Positions 44,109 through 54,201 are shown, numbered from the stretch's first letter. The stretch: DNA of 64,000 nt from Maritimibacter sp. (GCA_002701395.1 NZVC01000058.1:1-64000); one strand, 5' to 3'. The notes: generated from the letters alone by a model not told the origin. Translations and numbers: made by a program.

Positions 44109-44918
44109 ATGCCCGCTGACATCCCGCAGATTACCGACAGCCATTGCCACCTCGACTTTCCGCAGTTCGAGGGCGAACACGACGCCCTGCTGGCGCGGGC
44201 CGCCGAGGCGGGCGTGACCCGCATGGTCACCATCTGCACCCGTCTGCGGCAGGAACCGCAGGTCCGCGCGCTGGCCGAAGCCCATGCGCCGGTATTCTAC
44301 GCCGCCGGCACCCACCCGATGAGCGCGGCGGAAGAACCGCTGGCGACCGTCGACGAACTGTTGGCGCTGGCCGATCACCCGAAGTTCGTGGGCATCGGCG
44401 AAACCGGTCTCGATTACCACTACACGGCGGACTCGAAAGACATTCAGCAAGAGTCGCTGCGCATCCATATCGAGGCTTGCCGCCAAACCGGCCTGCCCCT
44501 GATCATCCATGCCCGGGACGCGGACGAGGACATGGCGCGCATCCTGTCCGAGGAACACGCGGCCGGGGCCTATTCCTGCGTCATGCACTGCTTCTCGTCT
44601 GGACGGGCGCTGGCCGAGGCCGCGCTGGGGCTTGGGTTCTACCTGTCGATGTCCGGCATTGCCGCTTTCCCCCGGTCGACCGAACTGCGCGAGATCTTCG
44701 CCGACGTGCCCGTCGACCGCGTGCTGGTCGAGACCGATAGCCCCTATCTTGCGCCGCCGCCCCATCGCGGCAAACGCAACGAACCCGCCTTCTCGGCCCA
44801 CACCGCCCGCGTGGGGGCCGACGTGTACGGGCTGGACTATGCCGACTTCGCCGCCCGCACGCAGGCGAACTTCGAGCGCCTGTTCTCGCGCGTGGCCGCC
44901 TACGAGGCCGCCGCGTGA
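44109..44918 (+). CDS. TatD-family metal-dependent hydrolase
   Basis: 269 residues, TIM-barrel. Metal ligands are visible: HCH (DSHCHLDF), Glu in IGETGLDYHY, His in IIHARDADED, His in VMHCFSSG and Asp in ETDSPYLAP. Such enzymes act as 3'-5' DNases or in RNA/peptide quality control. Start at 44109; the frame opens 36 bases earlier but without a family-like start. The stop overlaps the next start (GTGA). Confidence 0.92.
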   Translation: MPADIPQITDSHCHLDFPQFEGEHDALLARAAEAGVTRMVTICTRLRQEPQVRALAEAHAPVFYAAGTHPMSAAEEPLATVDELLALADHPKFVGIGETGLDYHYTADSKDIQQESLRIHIEACRQTGLPLIIHARDADEDMARILSEEHAAGAYSCVMHCFSSGRALAEAALGLGFYLSMSGIAAFPRSTELREIFADVPVDRVLVETDSPYLAPPPHRGKRNEPAFSAHTARVGADVYGLDYADFAARTQANFERLFSRVAAYEAAA

Positions 44919-45715
44919 GCGCCGAGCTGCGGTTCACGATCCTCGGGTGCGGCTCGTCCGGCGGCGTGCCGCGTCTTGGCGGGCACTGGGGCTTGTGCGA
45001 TCCCGACAATCCGAAGAACACGCGCCGCCGCTGTTCGATGCTGGTGGAACGCGAAACGCCCGAGGGCGTGACGCGCGTGCTGATCGACACCACGCCCGAC
45101 ATGCGGGCGCAGCTTCTGGACGCCGGTGTCGGCGCGCTGGATGCGGTGGTGTTCACGCACAGCCACGCGGACCATACCCACGGGCTGGACGACCTGCGGC
45201 AGGTGGTGTTCAACACCCGCCAGCGACTGCAGGTCTGGGCCGACGGCGCGACGCAGGACGACCTGTATTCGCGCTTCGCCTACGCCTTCATCCAGCCGAA
45301 GACCTCGCCCTACCCGCCGATCCTTGAGATGAACACCATCGAGGGACCGATCACCGTGACCGGCGCTGGCGGCGCGATCATCCTGACCCCGTTCGAGGTC
45401 AACCACGGTTCGATCGACGCGCTGGGGTTCCGGATCGGCGACCTCGCCTATCTGCCGGACGTGGCGCACATGTCGGACGAGGCATGGGAAGCGGTCACCG
45501 ATCTCGACTGCTGGGTTCTCGACGCGTTGCGCCGCGATCCGCATCCGACCCATTCGCATCTGGCGCAATCGCTGGAATGGATTGAGCGCGCCGCGCCGAA
45601 ACGGGCGGTGCTGACGAACATGCACCTCGACCTCGACTACGAGACGGTAAAGGCCGAGACGCCCGACGACGTGACACCGGCCTATGACGGGATGGTGATC
45701 CGCTATGCGCTTTAG
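44915..45715 (+). CDS. Metallo-beta-lactamase-fold hydrolase (PhnP-like)
   Basis: 266 residues from a GTG overlapping the tatD stop. Dinuclear metal motif HSHADHTHGLDD, ligand His in VNHGSID, Asp in YLPDVAH and His in TNMHLDLDYE. The N-terminal GCGSSGGVPR with later cysteines (LCDPDNPKNTRRRCS) is typical of the PhnP-like phosphodiesterase group. Frequently encoded with tatD in this order; substrate probably a cyclic phosphodiester. Confidence 0.88.
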   Translation: MSAELRFTILGCGSSGGVPRLGGHWGLCDPDNPKNTRRRCSMLVERETPEGVTRVLIDTTPDMRAQLLDAGVGALDAVVFTHSHADHTHGLDDLRQVVFNTRQRLQVWADGATQDDLYSRFAYAFIQPKTSPYPPILEMNTIEGPITVTGAGGAIILTPFEVNHGSIDALGFRIGDLAYLPDVAHMSDEAWEAVTDLDCWVLDALRRDPHPTHSHLAQSLEWIERAAPKRAVLTNMHLDLDYETVKAETPDDVTPAYDGMVIRYAL

Positions 45716-45802
45716 GCGCCGCGGTCTTCCGGTCGCAGGCGCCCCGATCACCGCTCTCAAGGGCGCACGCCCCTCCCCCGCTCTTTTCAAGGCCCAACAG
45801 TC

Positions 45803-46732
45803 ATGCAAGCCCTCGTAGACGTCATCCTGCCCGTGTTCCTTGTCATCGGCGCGGGTTACCTCGTCGTGTGGCGCAAGATGTTCTCCGACGCGGCGGTGGA
45901 CGGGCTGATGGGCTTTGCCCAGAACTTCGCTTTCCCGTGCCTGCTGTTCCGCGCCATCTCGCAGCTGAACCTTGACGAGGCCTTGTCGGTCTCGCTGTTC
46001 GCCAGCTTCTACACCGGCGCTTTCGCGGGCTTCGCGGCGGGTCTTCTGGGGGCGCGGCTGATCTTCCGGCGGCCGTGGCAGGACAGCATCGCCATCGGCT
46101 TCTGCGGCATGTTCTCGAACTCGCTTCTGCTGGGCGTGCCGATCACCGAACGCGCCTATGGCGCAGATGCGCTGCAATCCAACTTCGCGATCATCTCGGT
46201 CCACGCGCCGATCCTTTACGGCGTTGGCCTGACCATCATGGAACTGACCCGCGCCCAAGGCGCCGGGCCGCTTGCGAAGGCGAAGGCGATCCTGACGGCG
46301 GTGTTCCGCAACGGGCTGATCCTTGGCATCGCGCTGGGGTTCGTCGCGAACCTCACCAACCTGCCGGTGCCCGAGGTTGTCGGCGGCGCGCTTGATCTGG
46401 TCAGCCGGGCCGCCCTGCCCGCCGCTTTGTTCGCGCTTGGCGGCATCCTGTACCGCTATCGCCCCGAGGGCGACATGGCCACCATCACGATGGTCTGCCT
46501 GATCTCGCTGGTCCTGCATCCGCTGGTTACTTACACGCTGGGCAAACTGACCGGGCTGACCACCGGACAGCTCCGGTCCGCCGTGCTGACCGCGTCGATG
46601 GCGCCGGGCGTGAACACCTATATCTTCGCCAACATGTACGGCGTCGCCCGCCGCGTCGCGGCCTCGGCGCTGTTGATGGCGACGGCACTGTCGATCGTGA
46701 CGATCTGGATCTGGCTGGCGATCCTGCCATAG
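45803..46732 (+). CDS. AEC-family transporter
   Basis: 309 residues, ten predicted membrane helices: VILPVFLVIGAGYLVVWR at the start, FAFPCLLFRAISQL, GMFSNSLLLGVPI and a second half with RAALPAALFALGG and SMAPGVNTYIFANMYG. It resembles malonate/organic-acid AEC carriers. The ribosome site is poor (TTTTCAAGG). 87 bases after the metallo-hydrolase, ending the plus-strand run at a bidirectional terminator. Confidence 0.9.
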   Translation: MQALVDVILPVFLVIGAGYLVVWRKMFSDAAVDGLMGFAQNFAFPCLLFRAISQLNLDEALSVSLFASFYTGAFAGFAAGLLGARLIFRRPWQDSIAIGFCGMFSNSLLLGVPITERAYGADALQSNFAIISVHAPILYGVGLTIMELTRAQGAGPLAKAKAILTAVFRNGLILGIALGFVANLTNLPVPEVVGGALDLVSRAALPAALFALGGILYRYRPEGDMATITMVCLISLVLHPLVTYTLGKLTGLTTGQLRSAVLTASMAPGVNTYIFANMYGVARRVAASALLMATALSIVTIWIWLAILP

Positions 46733-46734
46733 CA

Positions 46735-46766
46735 AAAGGCCCCGGACATCGCGGTCCGGGGCCTTT
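46735..46766. terminator. Bidirectional intrinsic terminator
   Basis: Perfect 13-bp stem AAAGGCCCCGGAC/GTCCGGGGCCTTT with loop ATCGCG, two bases after the AEC stop and 32 bases from the stop of the convergent permease. T-rich on both exits. Confidence 0.92.
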
Positions 46767-46798
46767 CCTTATTCTGACGATAGCGCGCCGCGCACGGA

Positions 46799-47980
46799 TC
46801 AGCCGGGCGACATGCCCCGCATCCGCTCGGACCGGCGGCGCAGCAGTTCTACCGTGGTCAGCAGCAGGATCGAGATCCCCACAAGGATCGTCGCGACCGC
46901 AAGGATCGTCGGCGAGATCTGTTCCCGCAGGCCGGTGAACATCTGCCACGGCAGCGTCTTCTGCCCGGCCGAGCCTACGAACAGCACCACCACGACCTCG
47001 TCGAACGAGGTGATGAAGGCGAACAGCCCGCCCGAGATCACGCCCGGCAGGATCAGCGGCATCTGTACCTTGAAGAAGGTCGTCACCGGGTTGGCCCCCA
47101 TGTTCGCCGCCGCCCGCGTCAGGCTGTCGTCGAAGCCGACAAGCGTCGCCGTCACGGTGATGATCACGAAGGGGATCCCCAGCGCCGCGTGCGCCAGCAC
47201 GACGCCCACGTAGGTGCCCTGCAGACCGATCCGCGAGTAGAAGAAGTACATCCCCGCCGCCGAGATGATAAGCGGCACGATCATCGGCGAGATCAGGATC
47301 GCCATGATCGCCCGGCGGAACGGAACGTGCGGCTGGCTCAGGCCGATGGCCGCCAGCGTGCCCAGCGACACCGACAGCAGCGTGGCCGCAGGTGCGATCT
47401 GGACCGAGTTCCGCAGCGCCTGCTGCCAGTCCGGGTTGCTGAAGAAGTCACGGTAGTGCTTCAGCGAATAGGCTTCCGGATCCAGTGCCAGCATTCCCGG
47501 CGTGAAGGTGAAGAAGTTCTCGGCGTTGAAAGACAGCGGCATCACCGTGAGGATCGGCGCGATCAGGAAGAAGAAGATCAGGCCGCAGATGAACTTGTAG
47601 GTGTTGTGCCACAGCGTTTCGCGCGGGGTGGAATAGATCGGCACCCCGTTCCGGTACTTGCCGGTGTGCAGCCAGTAGGCGAACCAGCCCAGCACGAAGC
47701 CGATGATCGCGCCCCCAAGAAGGCCGGACAGCCCCGCCAGAAGCAGCCCCACGACCGCGAAGATCGCGACCGAGATCAGGGTGCCCGTGCGCTTATCCGG
47801 GACGAAGGTGCACAGCCCGTAGGCCAGCGCCGCGCCGATCACCGCGCCGACCAGAAGGCCAAGGATGCCAGAGCCGTTGGCGATGCCGACGAACAGTCCG
47901 AAGAAGGCCGCCAGCGCCGCGACGAAGGGCACCGTGAAGGTGGTAAGCGGCGGGGTCTTGATAGGTTGCATAAGTGCCAT
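46799..47980 (-). CDS. Enlarged PotC-like ABC permease
   Basis: 393 residues against about 260-290 usual. The canonical six-helix permease starts near residue 122 (LWHNTYKFICGLIFFFLIAP) and keeps the EAA loop (LTRAAANMGANPVTTFFKVQMP). The first 105 residues add three or four extra hydrophobic, glycine-rich segments (GLLVGAVIGAALAYG, GLSGLLGGAIIGFVLGW). The family takes up polyamines or related cations and small organic substrates. Its start lies 5 bases after the stop of the partner permease. Confidence 0.88.
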   Translation of the reverse strand: MALMQPIKTPPLTTFTVPFVAALAAFFGLFVGIANGSGILGLLVGAVIGAALAYGLCTFVPDKRTGTLISVAIFAVVGLLLAGLSGLLGGAIIGFVLGWFAYWLHTGKYRNGVPIYSTPRETLWHNTYKFICGLIFFFLIAPILTVMPLSFNAENFFTFTPGMLALDPEAYSLKHYRDFFSNPDWQQALRNSVQIAPAATLLSVSLGTLAAIGLSQPHVPFRRAIMAILISPMIVPLIISAAGMYFFYSRIGLQGTYVGVVLAHAALGIPFVIITVTATLVGFDDSLTRAAANMGANPVTTFFKVQMPLILPGVISGGLFAFITSFDEVVVVLFVGSAGQKTLPWQMFTGLREQISPTILAVATILVGISILLLTTVELLRRRSERMRGMSPG

Positions 47981-47985
47981 GTCGA

Positions 47986-49731
47986 TTACCCCAGGCTCAC
48001 GTTATCGATGCCGACGATCTTGTCGTAGACCCAGTACAGCACCAGCACGACCACCAGCAGGATGGTCCCCAGCGCGGCCGCAAGGCCCCAGTTCAGCGAC
48101 GACGAGATGTGATAGGCGATCCGGTTACTGATGAAGGTACCCGTGGTGCCACCCACCAGTTCCGGCGTGATGTAGTAGCCGATCGCAAGGATGAACACGA
48201 GGATCGAGCCCGCGCCGATGCCGGGCACCGATTGCGGGAAATACACCCTCCAGAAGGCCGTCCACGGCGTCGCACCCAGCGACTTGGCCGCGCGGACATA
48301 GGACGGCGGAACCGTCTTCATCACCGAGTACAGCGGCAGGATCATGAACGGCAGCAGGATGTGCGTCATCGCGACGATGGTGCCGAACTGGTTGTTGATC
48401 ATCACCAATCGGTTGTCGTCCGCGACAAGGCCGACCCAGACAAGGATGTCGTTGATCACCCCCTGTTGCTGCAGCAGGACCTTCCATGCCGACGTCCGCA
48501 CCAGAAGCGAGGTCCAGAACGGCAGCAGCACAAGGATCATCAGCAGCGACGATACCCGCATCGGCAGGTTCGACAGCAGGTACGCCACCGGATAGCCCAG
48601 CAGGATGCACGACAGCATGATCGTCATCGACATGATCATCGTGCGCTTGAACAGCAGCATATAGATCTGCTGGTCGTCGGGCTGCTGCTGCACCCCTTCC
48701 GGCGTCAGCTTCAGATCAACCGAGGACAGGAAGTAGCCTGAGGTATACTGCGGCGAGAACGTCTTGATCGTGGCCCAGACTTCCGGGCTGGCCCAGTCCG
48801 GGTCCAGTTCGGCGAAGAACGGGGCGTATTGCTGGTCGGGGAAGTCGGGAACGACCTCTTCCATCGCCGTCGCAAGCGCGTCGGCCCCGAACCCGTCATA
48901 GCCGGCAACCGCCTCGGCGGCGCCGTCGCGCGTCAGGTCCTTACCCAGCGCGGCGAAGACGGCTTCCCACGGTTCCTCTTCCGCGACGACGTCTTCGTCG
49001 ACAAGGGCGGTGAAGGCTGCGAAGGCGGCATAGGCTTCGGCCGTGCGCGGCAGGACCTCGCTGATCGCGGCGTCGGGAACGAAACCGATGTCGCCGCCCA
49101 TCGGGTCCTGCAACAGCGCCGACAGGCGGCTGCGCTGTGCTTCGATCAGATCGACATTACCCGGCGCGTCGCCGGTCGTGCCCATCATCTCGAACCAGAA
49201 CCCGGCGTCTTCCCAGCGTTCGTCCAGATCTTCCAGCGGGTCCTGATAAACCTCGCCGAAATCGTCCAGACCGCGCCCCGAGGAGCGGAACAGCGACGAC
49301 AGGCCGACCTGTTCATAGTTCAGGCGCGTGCCCAGACGCGTGTGGCGGCGGGCTTCGGCGGCAAGGAACAGATCGTAGTAAAGGGCTTCGTACACCGCTT
49401 CCGGCGGCTGATCGTCGGACACGGCGTCCCAGTCCTGCAGGACCGACACCGTTTCCGGGATCGTGTTCTCGACGATCTGGTTCTCGACCGACCGGAACAG
49501 CATGTCGAGGATCGGCGCGATGAAGGTGACAAGCACGAAGATCAGCAGCGGCGCGATCAGCATCAGCGCCCGCAGCTTTTCGCGGCGAAGCGCGCGCATC
49601 AGCGACCGCTTCAGCGGTGTGCCGTCCGCGGCCAGCACCGGGCCCTTCTTGTCTGCCGCGTCGGCTTCGCGCAGGGCGTTGTCGGGTGTCGGGCCAGTCT
49701 TGACGTCGGGCCCCGAGGTGGCATCGGTCAT
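47986..49731 (-). CDS. PotB-like ABC permease with a large periplasmic insert
   Basis: 581 residues, twice the usual size. After a 50-residue cytosolic tail and membrane helix 1 (54-79), about 280 residues without membrane segments follow, acidic and helical, before helix 2 (near 363, TIMLSCILLGYPVAYLLSNL). The rest is a normal PotB core with EAA loop YVRAAKSLGATPWTAFWRVYFP. The insert must lie in the periplasm if topology is normal, where it could contact the binding protein. It starts 2 bases after the DUF1330 stop. Confidence 0.88.
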   Translation of the reverse strand: MTDATSGPDVKTGPTPDNALREADAADKKGPVLAADGTPLKRSLMRALRREKLRALMLIAPLLIFVLVTFIAPILDMLFRSVENQIVENTIPETVSVLQDWDAVSDDQPPEAVYEALYYDLFLAAEARRHTRLGTRLNYEQVGLSSLFRSSGRGLDDFGEVYQDPLEDLDERWEDAGFWFEMMGTTGDAPGNVDLIEAQRSRLSALLQDPMGGDIGFVPDAAISEVLPRTAEAYAAFAAFTALVDEDVVAEEEPWEAVFAALGKDLTRDGAAEAVAGYDGFGADALATAMEEVVPDFPDQQYAPFFAELDPDWASPEVWATIKTFSPQYTSGYFLSSVDLKLTPEGVQQQPDDQQIYMLLFKRTMIMSMTIMLSCILLGYPVAYLLSNLPMRVSSLLMILVLLPFWTSLLVRTSAWKVLLQQQGVINDILVWVGLVADDNRLVMINNQFGTIVAMTHILLPFMILPLYSVMKTVPPSYVRAAKSLGATPWTAFWRVYFPQSVPGIGAGSILVFILAIGYYITPELVGGTTGTFISNRIAYHISSSLNWGLAAALGTILLVVVLVLYWVYDKIVGIDNVSLG

Positions 49732-49733
49732 GC

Positions 49734-50021
49734 TCAGGTCCCTTCGACGACTAGGATCAGACTATCGGCGGACTTGCGGCGGATCTCGGCGACTTCTTGG
49801 TAGTCGGAATCGTTGTACGCCGCGAGCGCCTCTTCGTAACTGGGGAATTCCATGACGACATGTCGGTCGCCGCAGGTGCCTTCGACCACTTCGTTGCGAC
49901 CGCCGCGGACGATGAAGTTGGCCCCCATCTTCTGCAGGATCGGCGTGTCGAGGCGCACGTACTCCGGGTACAGTTCCGGATCGGTCACCTTGATATGCGC
50001 AATGATATAGCCCTTGGGCAT
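49734..50021 (-). CDS. DUF1330-family protein
   Basis: 95 residues, ferredoxin-like alpha/beta barrel family (DUF1330): GYIIAHIKVTDPELYPEYV, GANFIVRGGRNEVVEG and a VVMEFPSYEEALAAYNDSDYQ segment with the usual W/F-P-S. Cytosolic, function unknown, possibly enzymatic on the imported compound. It lies between the binding protein and permease genes of an ABC operon and ends 2 bases before the permease start, so it is part of the transcript. Confidence 0.88.
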   Translation of the reverse strand: MPKGYIIAHIKVTDPELYPEYVRLDTPILQKMGANFIVRGGRNEVVEGTCGDRHVVMEFPSYEEALAAYNDSDYQEVAEIRRKSADSLILVVEGT

Positions 50022-50074
50022 GATCGTGTGTTCCCCGTTGTCGTTTTTTGATTTTTGACTTTGGTTTTTGGGAA

Positions 50075-50099
50075 GCGGCCCAACGCCGGGCCGGGCCGC
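50075..50099 (-). promoter_or_regulatory. Intercistronic stem-loop after the binding-protein gene
   Basis: GCGGCCC (50075-50081) pairs with GGGCCGC (50093-50099) over an 11-nt loop in the 135-base spacer; an additional GC-rich 6-bp stem lies nearer the binding-protein stop. The following stretch is A-rich on the mRNA, not U-rich, so this is more likely a 3' stabiliser or attenuator than a terminator. Confidence 0.45.
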
Positions 50100-50156
50100 T
50101 CCGTTATCTTGTGACAGGGTGGCGCGCCCCGAAAGGAACGCGCCGGTCCGTCCGTC

Positions 50157-51269
50157 TTACTGAGCGAGCCAGGCTTGGAACTTCGCGTCGATGTCGTCGC
50201 GATAGTCGGCCCAGAACTCGTAGTTGTAGACGAAGGTGTTGCCAGCGTTGGCTTCAGCCGTCGGCATGTGCGGCGCCATGTCGATCCCCAGTTCGGCGTG
50301 CTCGCCGACAAGCGGGCCGGACGAAACGCGGGCCGGGCCGTAGGAGATGTACGCAGCCTGATCGGCCAGACGCTGGGTGTCGGTGGCGAAGTACAGGAAG
50401 TCCATCACGCGAGCGAGACGATCTTCCGGCAGACCTTCGGGGATGATCCAGCCGTCAAGGTCATAGACCTGAGCGTCCCACATCATCGCAACCGGCTGGT
50501 CCTGCTCTTCGATGACCGAGAACAGACGACCGTTGTAGGTCGAACCGATGAAGACTTCGCCGTCAGCCAGAAGCTGGGGCGTGTCGGCGCCGGCGGACCA
50601 CCAGACAACGCTGTCCTTGATGGTGTCGAGCTTGGCAAGCGCCTGATCCTGACCTTCCGGCGTGGCGAGCACGTCGTAGATCTCGTCCTTGGCGACGCCA
50701 TCGCAGAGAAGCGCCCATTCCATGTTGTTGATCGGACGGCGTTCCAGCGCGCGCTGGCCCGGATAGGTTTCCAGGTCAAACACGTCGCAGATTTCCGACG
50801 GCGCATCGACGCCTTCCGGCACCATGTCGGTGCGGTAGCCGAAGGTGGTCGAGTAAGCGATCTGCGGGATGAAGCAATCGCTGACGATCATGTCGCCAAA
50901 GTCATCCTCGGCCGAGGTGCCGTCAGGCGCCGGGGCAAGGATTTCGTCGTGGTCGACTTCCATCGCCAGACCTTCGTCGCACAGACGGATGGCGTCAGCC
51001 GCCACGACGTCGACGAGGTCCCAGGTGATGTTGCCCGCTTCGTCCATTGCGCGCAGCTGAGCCACGGCCTCGTTCGAGCTTTCATCCCAAACGATTTCGA
51101 CTTCCGGGTTCGCTTCCATGTAGGGGTTGGCGTAGGCCTGAACTTGGCTGTTCTGGTAAGCACCGCCCCAGCTGACAAGCGTCATGCTGTCGGACATTTC
51201 CTGTGCAAACGCCATCGGCGCTGCCGCGACGGCGGCGCCGGTCATAAGCATCAGTGACTTGAGTTTCAT
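50157..51269 (-). CDS. PotD-like substrate-binding protein
   Basis: 370 residues. Signal peptide 1-22 (APMAFAQ). Polyamine-type binding protein features: LVSWGGAYQNSQVQAY, WDLVDVVAADAIRLCDEGL, IAYSTTFGYRTD, FIGSTYNGRLF and YISYGPARV. It delivers substrate to the PotB/PotC-like permeases encoded further on. Start at 51269 with GGAGAG upstream; the longer frame would add 24 non-signal residues. Substrate not assigned: putrescine, spermidine or another small amine or organic anion. Confidence 0.88.
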   Translation of the reverse strand: MKLKSLMLMTGAAVAAAPMAFAQEMSDSMTLVSWGGAYQNSQVQAYANPYMEANPEVEIVWDESSNEAVAQLRAMDEAGNITWDLVDVVAADAIRLCDEGLAMEVDHDEILAPAPDGTSAEDDFGDMIVSDCFIPQIAYSTTFGYRTDMVPEGVDAPSEICDVFDLETYPGQRALERRPINNMEWALLCDGVAKDEIYDVLATPEGQDQALAKLDTIKDSVVWWSAGADTPQLLADGEVFIGSTYNGRLFSVIEEQDQPVAMMWDAQVYDLDGWIIPEGLPEDRLARVMDFLYFATDTQRLADQAAYISYGPARVSSGPLVGEHAELGIDMAPHMPTAEANAGNTFVYNYEFWADYRDDIDAKFQAWLAQ

Positions 51270-51356
51270 ACGAAATCTCTCCTGTTGTCGTTTTCCCGTA
51301 TCTCCCTTTTCCATCCCCTTGGCCCCGGGCAGGCCGTGCATCGGGGGGAAACTCGA

Positions 51357-52457
<1,101 letters not shown>

Positions 52458-52482
52458 GCCAGTTCTCCCTGTTGTTCCCGGT

Positions 52483-52538
52483 GCGTTGATCGCCCCGTTT
52501 TCGCTTTGCATCGTGGCGTTGATCGCCCTCGTTTCGCT
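52483..52538. repeat. Two 23-bp direct repeats, 33 bp apart, upstream of the PotA-like gene
   Basis: Copies at 52483-52505 and 52516-52538 share the 13-base core GCGTTGATCGCCC and end TTTCGCT, differing by small changes in the middle. They lie in the leader of the ABC operon. Spacing of three helical turns suits two bound regulators; equally, 33 bases is eleven codons if the longer ATPase frame is used. Confidence 0.5.
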
Positions 52539-52703
52539 CAGCATCCAAACAAATGTCTAAATGATGCGCAACCGGATCGCCGCATGACGTGCGACCTACC
52601 GTGGCGCATATCCGTCTTTTCGACGGGATTTGCGGCCTTTGGTGCATATAGCTGGCTCGCGGTGAGGAAAAATCCACCGCTCCGCGAACAAAAGTCGAGA
52701 CAT

Positions 52704-53252
52704 TCAAAGTTCTTGACCGGCAGGAATGTCCAGAATGGCGCGTTCGGCCAAGAAGGGATGAACCCGCAGCGCGTTGCGCACGGACAGCTGCGCCAGCGGC
52801 AGGCGACCCTGCTGGAAATAGATCATCCCCCGCCCCGCAAGGGCGCCAAAATGCCGCGGCTCGTGCTTCAGCACTTCCTCTACGTCGGCCAGCGCGCCTT
52901 CGTAGTCGCCAACAAGGAACCGGACGGTGGCCCGCTGGTTCCAGCCCTCGGCATAGTTGGGATAGGATTCCACCAGTATGTTCAGATGCTTAAGAGCCCC
53001 GGCATAGTCATAAGCCGACCGCCGAGACAGCGCCTCTTCCAGCACTTCCCGCGCGGCGTCGTCGGGGGCGGTCAGCCAGACATCCCAGATCCGCGGCACG
53101 ATTGCTTGCGCTTCGGCGGGCGTGCCGGCGTTTGCCAGCGCGGCCAGAAGCGCCTCGTAACCCTCGTCCCCGCCTTGCTGCGCCGGGACAGCGACCGGGA
53201 ATAGCGCCAGCATGGCGAGGACGGGGCCCAACAGGCGGATGCGGCACGTCAT
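52704..53252 (-). CDS. Secreted TPR protein
   Basis: 182 residues. Signal peptide 1-24 (AVPAQQ). Two to three tetratricopeptide units between about 75 and 165: SAYDYAGALKHLNILVESYP, AEGWNQRATVRFLVGDYEGA, GALAGRGMIYFQQGRLPLAQ. A periplasmic scaffold; partner unknown. Single gene, divergent from the SDR. Confidence 0.85.
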   Translation of the reverse strand: MTCRIRLLGPVLAMLALFPVAVPAQQGGDEGYEALLAALANAGTPAEAQAIVPRIWDVWLTAPDDAAREVLEEALSRRSAYDYAGALKHLNILVESYPNYAEGWNQRATVRFLVGDYEGALADVEEVLKHEPRHFGALAGRGMIYFQQGRLPLAQLSVRNALRVHPFLAERAILDIPAGQEL

Positions 53253-53370
53253 GGCTTATGGTCGGCCCTGAAACGCCGTTGCGTCAAGTGAAATGCTGTA
53301 ACACCGCTGTCATCTGGCACTGGCCAAGGGTGCCGAAGGCGGCCAGTGTTAAGCAAACGGAGAACAACCC

Positions 53371-54138
53371 ATGCATATCGCCCTGACCGGCGCGGCCTCG
53401 GGGATCGGGGCGGCCCTTGTGCGGCGCCTGAAAGCCGCCGGACACCGAATCACCGCTTTCGACATCGCAAAGCCCGAGGGCGTCGACCGCTGGCTTCCGG
53501 TGAACATGGCCGACACGGCCGCCGTGGCGCAGGCCGCCGATGCGGCAGAGGGTCCGTTCGACGCGCTGATCCTGAACGCTGGCCTGCCCCCGCGCGACGG
53601 AAACGCCGCGCAGTTGCTGGCGGTGAACGTGTTCGGCCTAATGGCCACCGCCACCGCGCTGGAACCGAAACTGGCACCCGGCGCGTCCATCGTCGCCACC
53701 GCGTCGCGGGCGGGCGAACACTGGCGCGAGAACCTGCCGCAGGTGAAGGCGCTGATGGGGCTGCCCGGCCCCGACAGCCTGCCGGACTTCGTCGCCGCGA
53801 ACCACATTGACCCGCTGCGCGCCTATTGCCTGTCGAAAGAGGCGGTCATCGTCTGGACCATCCGCCAGACCGAGCGGCTGCTGGCGAAGGGCTTGCGCGC
53901 GAACTGCGTCTGCCCCTCGGCGGTGGACACGCCGATCCTGTCGGACTTCAAAGCCGCCCTTGGAGAACGCGCCGCAGGGTCGCTTGCCCGCGTGGGGCGC
54001 GCCGGCACGGCGGACGAGATCGCCGCCGTTATCGCCTTCCTTGCCGGGCCGGACAGCGGCTGGATGCGCGGACAGGCGATTCCCGTGGATGGCGGCATCT
54101 CTGCGATGGTGCTGGCGGACGAGACCGATCTCGTCTGA
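53371..54138 (+). CDS. Short-chain dehydrogenase/reductase
   Basis: 255 residues, classical SDR. Nucleotide motif TGAASGIG at 6-13, LNAG at 68-71, catalytic Ser112, Tyr152 and Lys156 (AYCLSKEA), and a C-terminal VDGGISAM. The segment between the serine and the tyrosine is long, as in bacterial 3-alpha-hydroxysteroid/carbonyl reductase-like members. NAD(P)H-dependent; substrate not assigned. CGGAGAACAACCC precedes the ATG. Confidence 0.9.
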   Translation: MHIALTGAASGIGAALVRRLKAAGHRITAFDIAKPEGVDRWLPVNMADTAAVAQAADAAEGPFDALILNAGLPPRDGNAAQLLAVNVFGLMATATALEPKLAPGASIVATASRAGEHWRENLPQVKALMGLPGPDSLPDFVAANHIDPLRAYCLSKEAVIVWTIRQTERLLAKGLRANCVCPSAVDTPILSDFKAALGERAAGSLARVGRAGTADEIAAVIAFLAGPDSGWMRGQAIPVDGGISAMVLADETDLV

Positions 54139-54160
54139 TCTTCCCATCCCCCGCAGAACA

Positions 54161-54176
54161 GTATACGCCGGTATAC
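54161..54176. promoter_or_regulatory. Paired GTATAC sites before the TauE/SafE gene
   Basis: GTATACGCCGGTATAC: two copies of the self-complementary GTATAC with a 4-nt spacer, 25 bases before the next start. GTATAC cores are typical of GntR/FadR-type operators. No GntR gene lies nearby. Confidence 0.4.
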
Positions 54177-54201
54177 ATAGGGTGTGAGGGGCAGTGACGG
54201 C

